From Cepaea nemoralis (Eukaryota > Mollusca > Gastropoda > Stylommatophora > Helicidae), in contig JACEFZ010026856.1 of NCBI GenBank assembly GCA_014155875.1, positions 193,501 to 257,500 of the forward strand: a stretch of 64,000 nucleotides of DNA. Direction: 5' to 3'. The notes below the pieces were generated by a model. It had not been told where the DNA came from. It saw nothing but the letters and a program-made list of their open reading frames with translations, and made no database searches. Below, piece after piece: positions 48,626 to 60,904 of this stretch. The position numbers and the translations under genes were made by a program. Every line of letters begins with the position of its first letter. Positions within the stretch are counted from its first letter, which is position 1.

Positions 48626-48769
48626 AACTAACGTATAACTTATATAATGATAATGTCTGTATAACTGAGAACACTGAACGTTTGTATAATTTACATTACA
48701 TAATGTCTGTATAACAAATATCAGAATAACAGACGTAAACAGAAGAAACAACAGAAAACTTATAAAGAC

Positions 48770-48860
48770 CTGCTGGTGACAAGGGTTTCTTCCCACTGCA
48801 CAGAGGTCAATCATCGAACAATTGTCTCCGTTTTCCTCATAGCCAGGTAAACAATGACAA
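48770..48860 (-). CDS. stabilin-like exon 4: EGF-like module
   Basis: 91 bases: one base completing a codon, then 30 codons. It reads CHCLPGYEENGDNCSMIDLC and continues AVGRNPCHQQ. The acceptor GTCCACAG has a weak pyrimidine tract; the donor is GTCTTT. The phase fits exons 3 and 5. The C-x5-C spacing across the exon 4/5 join (CHQQATC) matches the other EGFs of this cluster. Confidence 0.9.
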
Positions 48861-49099
48861 CTGTGGACATTTTTATATTATTCAACAAGTGATATGCCAT
48901 TAGAAGAAATAAACTAGAACATTAGTGGAATCCAAAGTATGGCTTTAAAGGAAATAAACTATAACATTAGAGAGGTTAAACTATTATACAAGAGAAGATA
49001 AACTATATTATTATTGGAAATAATGACATCTGTGAACATTTTAGTCATGTAACAAGTATTATAACTTTAGAAGAAAAAGACTATAAGAAGAGAAAAACG

Positions 49100-49432
49100 C
49101 AAATTCTAACATAAGAGGAGGTAAATTATAACATGAGATGAGGTCAACTGTAGCATTAGAGATGAGGTAAACTGTAACATTCTAGGAAGTAAACTATAAA
49201 ATTAGAGGAGGTACACTATAACATGGGAGGAGGTAAACTATAACATTAGAGGAGGTAAACTATAACATTAGAGGAGGTAAACTGTAACATTAGAGGAGGT
49301 AAACTATAACATTAGAGGAGGTACACTATAACATTCGAGGAGGTAAACTGTAACATTAGAGGAGGTAAACTGTAACATTAGAGGAGGTAAACTGTAACAT
49401 TATAGGAGGTAAACTATAGCATTTCTGGCTCC
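49100..49432. repeat. 22-bp minisatellite, about 13 copies
   Basis: Unit ATAACATTAGAGGAGGTAAA then CT; the first units are decayed and the last six nearly uniform. Confidence 0.93.
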
Positions 49433-49439
49433 AGTCCTC

Positions 49440-50265
49440 TTCTTCCTTTTCCTCCCCCATCTCCTCTACCTCTTCTCCTAGCACAAAGCACGTACTCCGT
49501 TGCTTCGATTATAATTCATTTTATTTTCCATAGTTGACTTGATGTGAAGGCAGGATAATATCGGTCACCCTAGTAGAGCCTGCCTGCTAGGGAAGGGGCA
49601 GGGGATGTCTCTCAGGAGTCCATACGCCTGGCGCCGCCCCGCCCGCATACCAGACGTTCCACGTTCACGACCAGCTCACCTGTAGCCATTCAGTCTTCGG
49701 CACATCGGTCCACCTTAAATTTGGGGGTTTATAATCGGAGTTATTCATCTCCTAGATTGGCCGCTGTAATAGCTAACGGGCCCAATCTGCCCGGGGACAA
49801 GAGGTTCCAGCGCCTCATTTCTGGCGAACACAGAAGATACATGTATACGGGGAACAAAACCAATGTCATACGGTTATCACATTTATAGTCATAGCTGTCT
49901 GTCCAGTTTATATCCGATTTATTATTACAGCTGGTAAGATTATATCTGATTTAGCGATACAGTTCTATAGTTAATATCAGATTTATCATTACAGCTATAT
50001 CGTTTATATACGTTTTATTATGACGGTTGTAGAACAGACAGTTTTATTACGACAGCGATAAAGCTTCCAAAACTTATGTTCACGGCTGTGCTAGAATATT
50101 TTCCCGGCTGTCGAACTTGCCATTTTGAATACCGCAGCGGCAGGCTTAAATATCTTTATGATAACGCATCTATAATTTATCCTATTTATTATCACAGCTG
50201 CGTGACTTATCGTGTTTATCTTCACGGCTTCGATATAGACCAAACAGCTACAAGACGTAATAATA
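49440..50265. other. unassigned; possible repeat leader
   Basis: 49550-49820 is unusually GC-rich (GCCTGGCGCCGCCCCGCCCG) and may be the 5' end of the LINE that follows. 49860-50060 has loose repeats of TTATATC.GATTTAT.ATTACAGCT. No gene seen. Confidence 0.45.
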
Positions 50266-51550
50266 CTGTCCACAGCTGTCGCATATCTAAGCGTAATGTT
50301 GCACTGCGCATGGGTTCCTGGACTTCTGACCCTTGTACTATCACACCTGGGTTGCCACAGGGATCTGGCTTGTCCCCGGTGCTATTTAATGTCTACACCA
50401 GCAAAATCGCAGCTATTAAGACACCAGGTGTGGATAGAATCTTGACATTTGCAGATGATGTGCTGGTGTACAGACAGGACAAAGACAGGGCCAGTTTGCC
50501 GAAAGACTTACAGGTGGCAGTAAATAGGGTGGCAGTGTGGTGCAGGGACCAGGGGCCATTATACACCCAGACAAGGCATTGATTGTGTGGTACACCCTGG
50601 ATAACCGGATCGTCAAAGCAGATGTCTCAGGTATTATGTTGAATGGATGCCCTCTTAGTCAAGAGAGTAAATCGAAGTACTTGGGTATCACCTTTGACAG
50701 GTGTTTGTCTTTTAAGGATCCTGTGGAGGCTTTGGTGGTGAAGGCTGATAGGGGACTTAATGCATTGAGGGCTATGGCCGCAATCGGGGTAGATCAGAGG
50801 ATGTTGTACCGGCTCTTTCAGCAGTTAATAATTTCTGTCATTGAGTATGGTTTGTGGCTACTGAGAGTATCACAGGGACAGCTCAAAAGGTTGGAGCGCA
50901 TATATAATGTTGCCATGCGGGTAATCCCGGGGTGCACAAAGGACACACCTATTATATGCATGAGGTACATTCTGGCGCTACCAACATTGAGGGATAGGCA
51001 TAGAGTCCTTCAGGCCCAATAGTACCTGAGAGTTGCTGCAGATAGGGATCACCCACTGCATGCAGCCTTGGATATAGTCACGGGTCATAGACTTAAGGCG
51101 AGGCAGGTCCTGGATGGCACAGGCAGAACATTCTATACGTCAGGTGTGTGATCTAGAGACGTTCAGAAGTTCAAGAAGACATGATGGACTGGCACAATGT
51201 AATAATAACACTGGGTCGTGAGTGCAGAGAATGGGCAGCGGGCCGCAATGAGTTTGAAGTGCAACAGCTGATCCAGAGTAACACACATCAAGGTGACATA
51301 GTTATCTACACCGATGGGTCAGTGGTGAGAAACAGACGTAGTGTTTGGAGCTTTATTGCAAGGGCTAATAGACGAGTCTTGAAAAAGGATAGTTTGGAAT
51401 ATGAGACTACGACCTCCAGCATGAGAATGGAGGTGGAGGCAGTAACTGTGGCATTCGGTTGGCTAGAGGAGACTACTGTAACACACGATGTATTCATTAC
51501 GGATTCAAAGAGTATTGGAACTGGAAAAACACTCGACAGTTTGTAGAACG
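50266..51550 (+). mobile_element. LINE with RT and RNase H, I/Jockey-like, broken
   Basis: 50294-50580 reads TPGLPQGSGLSPVLFNVYTS then ILTFADDVLVYRQDKDR (RT palm, FADD). After a shift, 50537-51021 continues ESKSKYLGITFDRCLSFKDP, LYRLFQQLIISVIEYGLW, QLKRLERIYNVAMRVIPG. After further breaks 51295-51545 is RNase H: DIVIYTDGSVVRNRRSVWSF, SSMRMEVEAVTVAFGWLEE, TDSKSIGTGK. At least three frame breaks; the endonuclease is not recognisable. Confidence 0.88.
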
Positions 51551-52640
51551 GTTAACGGTCGTATTTTTCTCATATGTTATTGGGTTCGAACACGGCCCAC
51601 CCGCACTATGTACCCGATAACGCACAAGCACACTCCCCTCACTGCAGCAACCAGTCACCACCTTTACACATACTCTTGATACTCTATTCTTTGACCGCCT
51701 CCAGTCACACAGCCCGACCACTAATAATCAACATCTTTACTTCATTACGATTTTTTTATTTGAATATCTGTGACCCTTGTGTGATGATAGTGTATAGGTC
51801 ACTAATAGTCTCTACAGACCAAATACCCACCTCCTTAACAACGAAAATATGTCTTACACCCACTTCACCTTCCCCATCATGTGGACGAGTACTGTAACCC
51901 TAACACAACCACTCACACACATACGCGCGCCCGCATCGTCGTCCGCCACCCGTCTGATCACTGCACAACGCCACCTCGTACTCTTAACCAATACACACCA
52001 ATAATAGTCCCACCTTAATCCCAATAGGCATCTCGATCACCACTACCCCACCCCACTGCCCTGCCTCTTAACAAGGAATCACCGTTTTAAAAATTTCCAA
52101 CCTTTCCACCCCACCACTTAACAAACATCTGTAATCTTCACAACCTCCCCCACCCCACTACAACTAATAATATTCACTATATTAATATTTACGTTTTCCC
52201 AACCTCCCGGCTTAGCCACGACGCTACCCCATGGAAGAGCATCGTACTCCTAACCATTACACACAACCAATAGCCCAACACCTCCCACCTTAATCTCGAT
52301 AGACAGCTCGGCCACCATGACTCCACCAAACCGCCCCTACCTCTTAACAATTTTTTAAAAAAATTCAACCATCCCCCACCTCACCACTTAACACACATCT
52401 TCAATCTTCCCAACCTCCACTACAACACTATAACTTATAATAGCCGCCATCTTAATTGTTAAATTACATAAAAGTACCAGAAATGCGTTATAGGCCTCTG
52501 TCTTACACCCACGTCACATATTTTATTGGGTTCGAACACCGACAGCCCGCACGACGTACCCGCAGACGCACGCGCACGCACGCGCGCCGATCGCCACCCG
52601 CCCGATCACCGGATCTTAAAGGGATGTAATAGTGCCAGAA
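51551..52640. repeat. G-poor tail region with internal duplications
   Basis: ATTGGGTTCGAACAC is at 51577 and again at 52523, each followed by CCCGCAC..GTACCCG and ACGCAC-type sequence. Within, 52060-52200 and 52310-52460 are related (CCTCTTAACAA, TCCAACCTTTCCACC versus TCAACCATCCCCCACC, CACCACTTAACA.ACATCT). The plus strand is very poor in G. No coding frame. Confidence 0.65.
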
Positions 52641-52789
52641 AAAAAAACGATCAATTCATGAGTTATACCCCTTTGGATCCGGATTGAGAATCCGGATCAA
52701 TTTTTCACCGGATCGTGTGACGTCACATTGAGGTATAGAATAAATATTCCGGAGCTGGATCCAGATTTGAGGTGGATAAACCTCTTACT

Positions 52790-52925
52790 ATACTACTCCC
52801 CTTAACACAGAGCCGTCGGTGTACATAATCACATCGCTAGACGAGAGTATTCCTGACTTAACTGCTGAATCTCTACCTCTGTAGCGCCTGCTGGACACTC
52901 CCTACACTCACGCCCAATGCGAGCT
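52790..52925 (-). mobile_element. LINE RNase H scrap
   Basis: Minus strand: CDYVHRRL / DVIMYTDGS-type box at 52800-52840, resembling the start of the fragments at 4862-5590. Short and broken. Confidence 0.45.
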
Positions 52926-53310
52926 TAGAGTATAGAATGTCCATATAACTTACAATACAGAATATCTATATACCTTTAAGTTTAGTATTTTCATACAAAT
53001 TATAACGTAAAATATTCAAATAACTAAAAGTATTGAATGTTCATGTAAATTACAATATAGTAATGTTCATTTAAATTAAAGTATAGAATATGTATACAAC
53101 ACAGGTATGCGAAATTCATATAAGTTACATTATAGTATGGTAATGTAACTTACAGTATATAATGTTCAGATAACTTACAGTGTATATTGTTAATGTAATT
53201 CACAGAATAGAAAGTGCATGTACCTTACAGTTTAGAATGTTGGATTAAATTACAACATAGAATGTTCAGATAACTTACAGTATATAATATTCATGTAACT
53301 TGAAGACCTG
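52926..53310. repeat. degenerate 25-bp repeat
   Basis: About 13 diverged copies around ACTTACAGTATAGAATGTTC with ATGTA. Confidence 0.8.
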
Positions 53311-54481
53311 CGAAATTTTGTATTTTCATGGAGGCGAACACTCACTACAGAATTGGCTTTCCGGATCATCGAAACCTACAATGAGTACCAGGACATGTCT
53401 TCATGTTTAAAGACGGTCTGTGAGATATTGATCACACCACACCTCAAGCACCGAATCGTCTGTACAAATATAGGGATAGCACCATATACCCAACATGGGA
53501 CAAAGTATGTTTAATAAACACCTTCCTTGTATAACTGACGTTGTTATTATCAAAATCACAGATGTTCTCTACCCACCTGTAACATTGTCTTCCTCTCACA
53601 TGCTCCCCTCTACGTTTCTCGCCAGCAACCACTGGCAAGCGAATATGCCTTTTTATATGGTCAAGGCTCCTTAATGGATTAAACTCTAAGGATGTTCAGG
53701 AGCTACGCTGGTTCTCATCTCTCTCCACTTATGGTTCCCTGGTATTGCTTGTCTATGTCAGTGATCACAACCCGGACAACACAGGTGGACGACTGGAGAA
53801 ACTACACGTTGAACTCAGTAGAATCCTGATTTGGAGATCGCCCATAGTAAACACAGATCGAGACGATAGAGAAGCCGGTGAATGTATTAAAGATCTACTA
53901 CACTTGAAGAGAGACGGCAAGGTTTGTAGCCATCTTGAGACATGTCCAGATCCACAGCGAGTGGCGGAAACAATTATACATGGTTGGAGATGTTCGAATG
54001 TAGGATCAACCAATGGGGAGTTGAATGATACAAAATATGTTAATGTACATGTCTGTTATTCCATGGCATCTCTTTGAAGTTTTAATGATCACATGATGGT
54101 AGGTGTACATCCGGTGATATGTAATCAACATGTGATGTGTCAGTTCCCGCTTCTAAGATATCTTTGGACTAAAACACTTGTCCTGTTAAATTCAATAATT
54201 GCATAGTGCGATGACAACTTCATTCTCTTAGAGTGACGAGTGACTGAATCTTCCCCTTGAATCTCAACCATGTTCAATGTGGTCTCTTTATTTAACATTT
54301 TGTTGGACTGCTAAAGAAATCTGACTTCCCCAAATGTCCACTTGCACTGTTTTTACCATCTGTGACAATAATGAATTTGTGATTTTATAAAGCTTACTTT
54401 CTCCCTTCGGCGTCAGTTGGGAAACTATTAGGACTGAAAAAGTTATAATCCATATAAAACATGGTCACACAATATCTGTAC
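53311..54481. other. unassigned intron downstream of exon 3
   Basis: No supported gene. A 110-codon plus frame (53745-54077) has no recognisable motif and no splice context matching the stabilin strand. Confidence 0.45.
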
Positions 54482-54662
54482 CTCTCAATGCCATCTTCTC
54501 CCAGAAAACATTTGGCATTCACAGGACAGAGGTCATCACTTTCACAAGGAACCATCACTTTATCACAGTTTTGCCCGTTGTATGGAAACTTGCAAGTTCC
54601 AGACCGGCATTGGCCAGTACCTTCTGGACCTGAGTCACACTGGCCAAACTGGCATGTACATG
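54482..54662 (-). CDS. stabilin-like exon 3: two EGF-like modules
   Basis: 181 bases, starting in phase 1 and ending in phase 2. It contains CTCQFGQCDSGPEGTGQC, then a KFPYNGQNCDK stretch, and the start of the next module at CESDDLCPVNAKC. The acceptor is AATTTACAG and the donor GTACAG. The last two bases join exon 4 to give Ser before CHCLPGY. Where the first module usually has a Cys-x-Cys before the Gly/Tyr loop, the sequence here has CRSGTCKF, a slightly unusual spacing. Confidence 0.9.
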
Positions 54663-54689
54663 CTGTAAATTATAAATGATATTTGGTAA

Positions 54690-55030
54690 ATATATCAGCA
54701 ATACATCCTTCTCATGGAAAGTTAGAACAAGAATGTTTGAATGTTAAATAGAACCAATGCTGACATATGGCTGTAAACCCTGGACAATTAGCAAACAAGG
54801 AAAACAATCCTTTTACGCCACAAGAAATATAGTCCTACAGAAAACATGGGTAAACTAAATATTTTGGAAGAAGCTAAGACACAAAGACAACTTACCACAT
54901 ACACCATAAAGAGGCAGTCATTTATTTACACAGCATGTTAGAGAAGAAAATAGGCCTTGATGTAACAGCTGGAAATATTAATCGAAAAAGAGACAGAAAG
55001 AAAAGAAGAGAAGATGGTTAGAATTTTAAT
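54690..55030 (+). mobile_element. LINE 3' fragment
   Basis: Encodes MLTYGCKPWTISKQGK and, in other frames, a decayed C-terminal tail (HQHVREENRP-like). Matches the LLYGCEAWTIS region of family B/C. Ends near a (GAT)n tract. Confidence 0.6.
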
Positions 55031-55135
55031 AATGGAATTGAAAAATAGCATCAAACAAATTAATCATAATACATTGTGTTGGAGGAGATCACGTCATATG
55101 GAGAAGCGTTATGCCTATACCCGATGGCAAAGCAG

Positions 55136-55136
55136 T

Positions 55137-55177
<41 letters not shown>

Positions 55178-55194
55178 CTGATGATGATGATGAC

Positions 55195-55245
<51 letters not shown>

Positions 55246-55246
55246 A
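55136..55246. repeat. (GAT)n microsatellite
   Basis: About 36 GAT trimers with one GCT and one GAC interruption. It lies between two LINE-like fragments. Confidence 0.96.
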
Positions 55247-55345
55247 CTATATGCAAACAATAAAGCCATAAACAATAGGTTGAACAATGTATTGCCCGGC
55301 ATATCTCGCGGTATCTCGTCATGTGCATACTGCAGAGTTATATAT

Positions 55346-55924
55346 GGTATGAACTGAATAGATGAATTACATTGTGTCTGAAATAGACAGCACACATAGT
55401 CAATGATACTGTTGGAATGCAGAGCAACTGTTATCTACACCGTAATTGCAGATTCACTACTAAGTATTTGAGTATTCAAAACACATGTTTTAAACTCATA
55501 ATGGTAGGGGTATCAGCATATGTTGTTATTCTTGTATAGTTCTTCAAATACAATACATGAACTGCCTGTGTTGACACATGTTTGCAATTTAAGAGGTTTT
55601 GAGTAATGGCCGTGGCTGGGATTTTACTCAAGGTGCCAAAACGTTTCCAACTAACTAACCAAACCAACCCAGAAGCCAAACAAGGTTTGGTGAAGTGAAA
55701 TGTGGTGGGCACGCTTGCAAGAGGAAGGCAATGGTCTCATGTGGTGGGCATTATCAAGAATTTAAGCATGCAAGACGGAGACACTAGTTGCATGTAGTGG
55801 GCAATATCAAGAAATAAAGCATGCCTGTGTGACTGCGACGTAGAGGACAGTCTTGAAGAGCAGTGCATCCAGTCTGTAATGCAATGATGCCACTGGATGA
55901 TGATGATGAAGGTTTTGAACTTAC
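55346..55924. other. unassigned intron downstream of exon 2
   Basis: 55690-55860 has a short repeat (GGTGGGCA.TATCAAGAA..TAAGCATGC twice). Otherwise unique; no gene seen. Confidence 0.45.
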
Positions 55925-56033
55925 GCTCATTACAGTGAGGTCCAAAAGTATCGTTTGCGCACTGGTTGCAGGTGGTACCAACAAAATTCTTATTACATGA
56001 ACACACGCCTGTTCCTCTATCACCATCTGAGCA
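55925..56033 (-). CDS. stabilin-like exon 2: EGF-like module
   Basis: 36 codons plus one base. It begins CSDGDRGTGVCSCNKNF and ends TFGPHCNE, with cysteine spacing of an EGF/laminin-type module and an NDT sequon. The acceptor is TTTTCCAG; the donor GTAAGT leaves phase 1. With the exon at 54482-54662 the split codon becomes Pro, giving HCNEPCTC. Confidence 0.92.
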
Positions 56034-56379
56034 CTGGAAAAGTCACCGAAAGAGAAAAGGAACAATTATTTTACAGTTGTAATATTATTGACGCCATTTT
56101 ATGATAACATCTCTGATGTGTATCTGGGGTGGCAGTGATATATATTTTACATATATCGGTTAGATGAGTGGCTCTAAGATTTCACCTCCACTTCTAAGGC
56201 GTACTTTCGTTCGACCTCGCTCATTTCACTGTCAGCGTAACCTCCTAGCGATTACACCAACGAGCCTGTTACAAATTAGAAACTCTACCAACCAACTACT
56301 TGGCAAAAGCTTATACATTGACAAAATTAACCACAAATCACTTGGACAAAAGCTTACACATTAGAACAACTAATCACAA

Positions 56380-56570
56380 TTTACTTGGGTAGCTGCTTAT
56401 CCACAAATTACTCGGACAGCTTACACATTAGAAAAATTTACTACAAATTTCTTGGGCGATAAATTACACATTATAACAATTAACAACAAATTATTTGGGC
56501 ACCACCTTACACATGAGAAGAATTAACCACAAATTACGTGAGCAACAGTTTACACATTAGAAAATATACC
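56380..56570. repeat. loose 55-60-bp repeat
   Basis: CTTACACATTAGAA.AATTA.CACAAATTACTTGG-type units, about five copies from 56290, strongly diverged. 56034-56290 is unique intron. Confidence 0.6.
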
Positions 56571-56574
56571 CACA

Positions 56575-56815
56575 TTTTAATCGGCTAAGAGGCGATGTGG
56601 TTAAGGGTGAAATTCGTAATCCCGCACACCACGTTCGAAAAACAGTTGAGGGCAATTTGGAAGCAGACCTCCTTGCGTTGGTTTTCCTACAATGATATGA
56701 GTGCTGGTCGTTAAGACAGCAAGGGCAAATAACTGAACGTAAACTTGTACAGACATCAAAATATCCCAAAATGCAGGGGTTGACTGCGACGTCCTGTAAA
56801 TGTTATGTATCTAAC
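56575..56815 (+). mobile_element. SINE (plus)
   Basis: tRNA-like head GCGATGTGGTTAAGGGTGAA with CACCACGTTCGAAAAACAGT (B box), middle GATATGAGTGCTGGTCGTTA, end GACTGCGACGTCCTGTAAAT. Closest to 11950-12205. Confidence 0.8.
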
Positions 56816-57082
56816 TTTAACAAACCCACAAATAAGGAGGCTGAGGTTGAGCAATGGCTAGCATGCTCGCCTATAGTCCCGACAGTCACGTGTGTTAATC
56901 CCACATGTAGGTCTGACATTCACGTGTGTTGTAATCCCACCTGTAGGCCCGACAGTCACGTGTGGTGTAATCCCACCGGACGCGGTTATTTAATTAAATC
57001 TACCTGGGCTCCCTGGTCAACCCAGCCTCACATGACCCGGGGACACGGACATGCTGAGGAGTTAAAGGTGACCGGCCAGACA

Positions 57083-57932
57083 CTAACCACATCACTGACC
57101 ACATCACTGACCACATCACTGACCACATCACTGACATCACTAACCACATCACTGACCATATCACTGTCCACATCACTGATCACTATCACTGACCACATCA
57201 CTGACCATATCACTGTCCACATCACTGACCATATCACTGACCATATCACTGTCCACATCACTGACTACATCACTGACCACATCACTAACATCACTAACCA
57301 CATCACTGACCATATCACTGTCCATATCACTGACCACATCACTGACCACATCACTGACCACATCACTGAACATATCACTATCCACATCACTGACCACATC
57401 ACTGACCACATCACTGACCACATCACTGACATCACTGACCACATCACTGACATCACTAACCACATCATTGACCATATCAATGTCATCACTAACCATATCA
57501 CTGACCATATCACTGTCCATATCACTGAACACATCACTGACCATATCACTGTCCACATCACAGATCACATCACTGACCACATCACTGACCACATCACTGA
57601 CTACATTACTGACGACAACACTGACATCACTAACCACATCACTGACCATATCACTGTCCACATCACTGAAAACATCACTGACTACATCACTGACCACATC
57701 ACTAACATATCAGTGACCACATCTGTGACCACATCACTGACCACATCACTCAACACATCACTGACCACATCACTGACAACATTACTGACCACATTACTGA
57801 CCACAGAATTGACCACATCATTGACCACATCATTGACCACATCGTTGACCACATCACTGACCACATCATTGACCACATCATTGGCCACATCATTGACCAC
57901 ATCACATCACTGACCACATCACTGACATAGTG
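57083..57932. repeat. 12-bp minisatellite, about 70 copies
   Basis: Unit ACCACATCACTG with variants ACCATATCACTG, TCCACATCACTG and 9-bp forms. Divisible by three, so it stays open on both strands and inflates a 380-codon spurious frame (56771-57913) that begins in a SINE. Confidence 0.97.
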
Positions 57933-57999
57933 CCTATTGTGTCTATACAAAGATGGGTAGAGCACCATATGCCCAAAGTGGTTAAGGGTGTACAAAGTC

Positions 58000-58705
58000 C
58001 TCTACTTCCATATACCCAGAACACCTCACGGGGACAGGGCGCTTGACTGGTTTTCTATATACCCAGAACACTTCACGCGGACAGGGCGCTTGACTGGTTT
58101 TCTATATACCCAGAACACTTTATGGGGACAGGGCGCTTGACTGGTTTTCTATATACCCAGAACACCTCATGGGGACAGGGCGCTTGACTGGTTTTCCATA
58201 CACCCAGACCACCTCACGGGGACAGTACACCCAGAACACCTCACGGGGACCGGAACGCTTGACTGGTTTTCCATGTAACAAGAACATTTCACGGGGACAG
58301 GGCGTTTGAGTGGTTTTCTGTATACACAGAACACCTCACGGGGACAGGGCGCTTGACTGGTTTTCGATATACCCAGAACACCTCATGAGGACAAGGCGCT
58401 TGACTGGTTTTCTATATATCCAGAACACCTCGCGGGGACACAGCACTTGACTGGTTTTCTATATACTCAAAACACCTCACGGGGACACGGCACTTGACTG
58501 GTTTTATATATATCCAGAACACCTCACGGGGATAGGGCGCTTGACTGGTCTTCCATATACCCAGAACATCTCACGGGGACAGCGCGCTTCTCTGGTTTTC
58601 CATATACCCAGAACATCTCACGGGGACAGCGCGCTTCTCTGGTTTTCCATATACCCAGAACACCTCATGTTGACAGGGTGCTTGAGTGGTTTTCGATATA
58701 CCCAA
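58000..58705. repeat. 47-bp minisatellite, about 15 copies
   Basis: Unit GGGGACAGGGCGCTTGACTG, GTTTTCTATATACCCAGAAC and ACCTCAC. One truncated unit at 58210-58240. Good homogeneity. Confidence 0.95.
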
Positions 58706-59285
58706 TATACTTCGCCGAGTAAAATACGGTCCTATGTTTATGTACCCACAAAATAGAATATTTCTGGCATGCCAGTCCTTATGTAAATGTAGAATACCAG
58801 GGTAAAACATTATATTAATTCTCTCAGATTGAGTTTATGGGCACTCAAAAAGCTAATGGTGAAGTGACCTGTTCACAATTACTTCACATCAGCCTTTGAA
58901 CTGAACAACCTGTCATGACACACAACATGCTTGACAAAACAATCCTAAAAGATGTAAATGCATAAGCTTAAGTAACAAATTAAATGTATGTTGTATATCG
59001 AACATCTCCGCGGTTGGGTGGTAGTACACCTTTTTTACTCCTACAACAGTCTATGGTTTAATTTACCACTAAGTATATGACTTCACTGTATTGTCCTCCC
59101 CGAGAGAGGGGTGACAAAAAGTAGGTACCTTGCTCATGTGTGGGAACAGTGGGGAAATCAACTGGAACGTTTCGAAACAAAGTATGAATGTATGGCCGGA
59201 GAAAGACTCCCGGAGTCATGACTCACCCTCCCCCAGAGAGTGTAAGTAAGGTAAAAAACGAAACATTTCGAGAAAGGGCCATCTT
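58706..59285. other. unassigned intron
   Basis: Unique sequence; nothing supported. Confidence 0.5.
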
Positions 59286-59289
59286 AACA

Positions 59290-59600
59290 GCTTCATTTCT
59301 TGATGTTCCCACAATATTTAATGTGTGTGTGCCACTTGCATGCTTCATTTCTTGATGTTCCCACAATATTTAATGTGTGTATTCCTCTTGCATGCTTTAT
59401 TTCTTGATGTTCCTACAATATTTAATGTGTGTGTCCTTCTTACAAGCTTCATTTCTTGATGTTCCCACAATATTTAGTGTGTGTCCCTCTTGCGTGCTTC
59501 ATTTCTTGATGTTCCCCATAATGCATAATGTGTGTCTCCATCTTGCAAGCTTCATTATCTTGATGTTTTCAAGAATATTTTATGTATGTCCCCCTCCTTT
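59290..59600. repeat. 52-bp minisatellite, six copies
   Basis: Unit CTTCATTTCTTGATGTTCCC then ACAATATTTAATGTGTGTGT with CC.CTTGCATG. Confidence 0.93.
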
Positions 59601-59986
59601 CATTTTGATAATAGTGGTTTGCTACTACTGAGCTTTTACCTGGATCTGAATAAACAACATAAAACTGAACTTAGAAACTCGTCGAATGTGTATATATACT
59701 ATTAAAAGTGCACATAGATACAGACATTACACCTCTAGGAATCTCTGGTTGTTTCTCTGGATTAATGTTGATATTGTTATCTTGTGCGAATGAGTCCGCA
59801 AATACAGGCGAACGTTTTGACCGAACTCTTTATCGGCAGAATAACAAAACTGAAACCATAAAACACAATATAGATACGAACAACACACATTAGTGCTTCC
59901 TAGAATGACTGTCTAATTCAGTATACCAGGCAGTAATTAGATTGGACAAGTATTCAGGGAAGTATTAAATTGTATTATTTCTTTAA

Positions 59987-59988
<2 letters not shown>

Positions 59989-60069
<81 letters not shown>
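59989..60069. repeat. (TA)n microsatellite
   Basis: About 40 TA dinucleotides, next to the 3' tail of a LINE D fragment. Confidence 0.97.
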
Positions 60070-60074
<5 letters not shown>

Positions 60075-60545
60075 TGGCACCTTGCCGTCTTGACACACGA
60101 TAGTTTGTGCTTTAAAAAGGCATAATAACTTTTAACTATGGCGGTAGCGAGTGTGACTGATAAGGCCAATTTGCGCTGTAAATGTCCGTTCACAGTGGGT
60201 GCATGTGAACACGTGGTCATTTCCACCATCATGCACCATCTTACGTCTCAAACGCTTGGTGTGTGACTTTTCTGCAATAATTTTCTCCTTTGTCTTTATT
60301 CCATTTCTGATATTTGCCCTCCATGCAACACGTTCAGCGGCGACTTGCTCCCAATGTGCATTATCAATGCCTGTATCAATCATGTCCCACTTACACACAT
60401 CTTTGTATCGTAGTAGAGGCCGACCCTGAGATCTCTTACCCATCTGTAATTCACCAAAAAATATATCCTTTGGTATTCTACCATCATCCATCCTCCTAAG
60501 ATGTCTTATCCATCTAAGTCTACGAAGACTGAGCATGGAATAAAC
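60070..60545 (-). mobile_element. LINE D 3' end with zinc finger
   Basis: Minus strand 60545-60132 encodes RRLRWIRHLRRMDDGRIPKD, MGKRSQGRPLLRYKDVCKWD, VAWRANIRNGI and ends with the finger CTHCERTFTAQIGLISHTRY. The 3' UTR (60110-60072) begins with a motif shared with 10565. 5'-truncated. 60546-60817 is intron with a short (AT)n. Confidence 0.88.
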
Positions 60546-60817
60546 TGTCAATATATATATATATATATAATGTTTCATTGTTTTGTTCTTGTTATTTTGT
60601 TGTTAAAGACATTTGTAGAGATTCCCAGTCAAACTGTATGTTTGTATTCGGATTCATGTTTTGATGTTACCCACCGTATGCATTGTAAGACACAAGAAGA
60701 ACAATTAAATAAGTATATCTATGTTCCATTAAAACAACATATAGATGAACATTCAACAACTTACACAAGAAGACATTGAGTATCAGAGTATGTGTTTACA
60801 AAAATACGCCTACTGAC

Positions 60818-60904
60818 CTTTCCATTTCCACTGCAAGGATTTCTGGAACCTCCAGGACAAGGAAGACAGCTGTGGCCATAGAAACCTTTACAACATGTCT
60901 GTTT
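60818..60904 (-). CDS. stabilin-like exon 1: start of EGF/laminin-like module
   Basis: First exon seen in the window: 29 codons, phase 0 at both ends. It reads KQTCCKGFYGHSCLPC then PGGSRNPCSGNGK. The acceptor is CACACAG and the donor GTCAGT. CCKGFYG..C..CPGG is the typical start of a stabilin EGF cluster after a FAS1 pair. It continues directly into the exon at 55925-56033. The upstream exon must lie beyond the right edge of the window, because I found nothing suitable between 60905 and 64000. Confidence 0.88.

Noticed and set aside
53745..54077. 110-codon plus-strand ORF as a host gene on the other strand
   Set aside because: No recognisable domain and no exon-like borders; left as unassigned.
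56771..57913. 380-codon ORF rich in Thr/Ser/His/Asp
   Set aside because: Starts inside a SINE and runs through the 12-bp minisatellite; the opposite strand is equally open.
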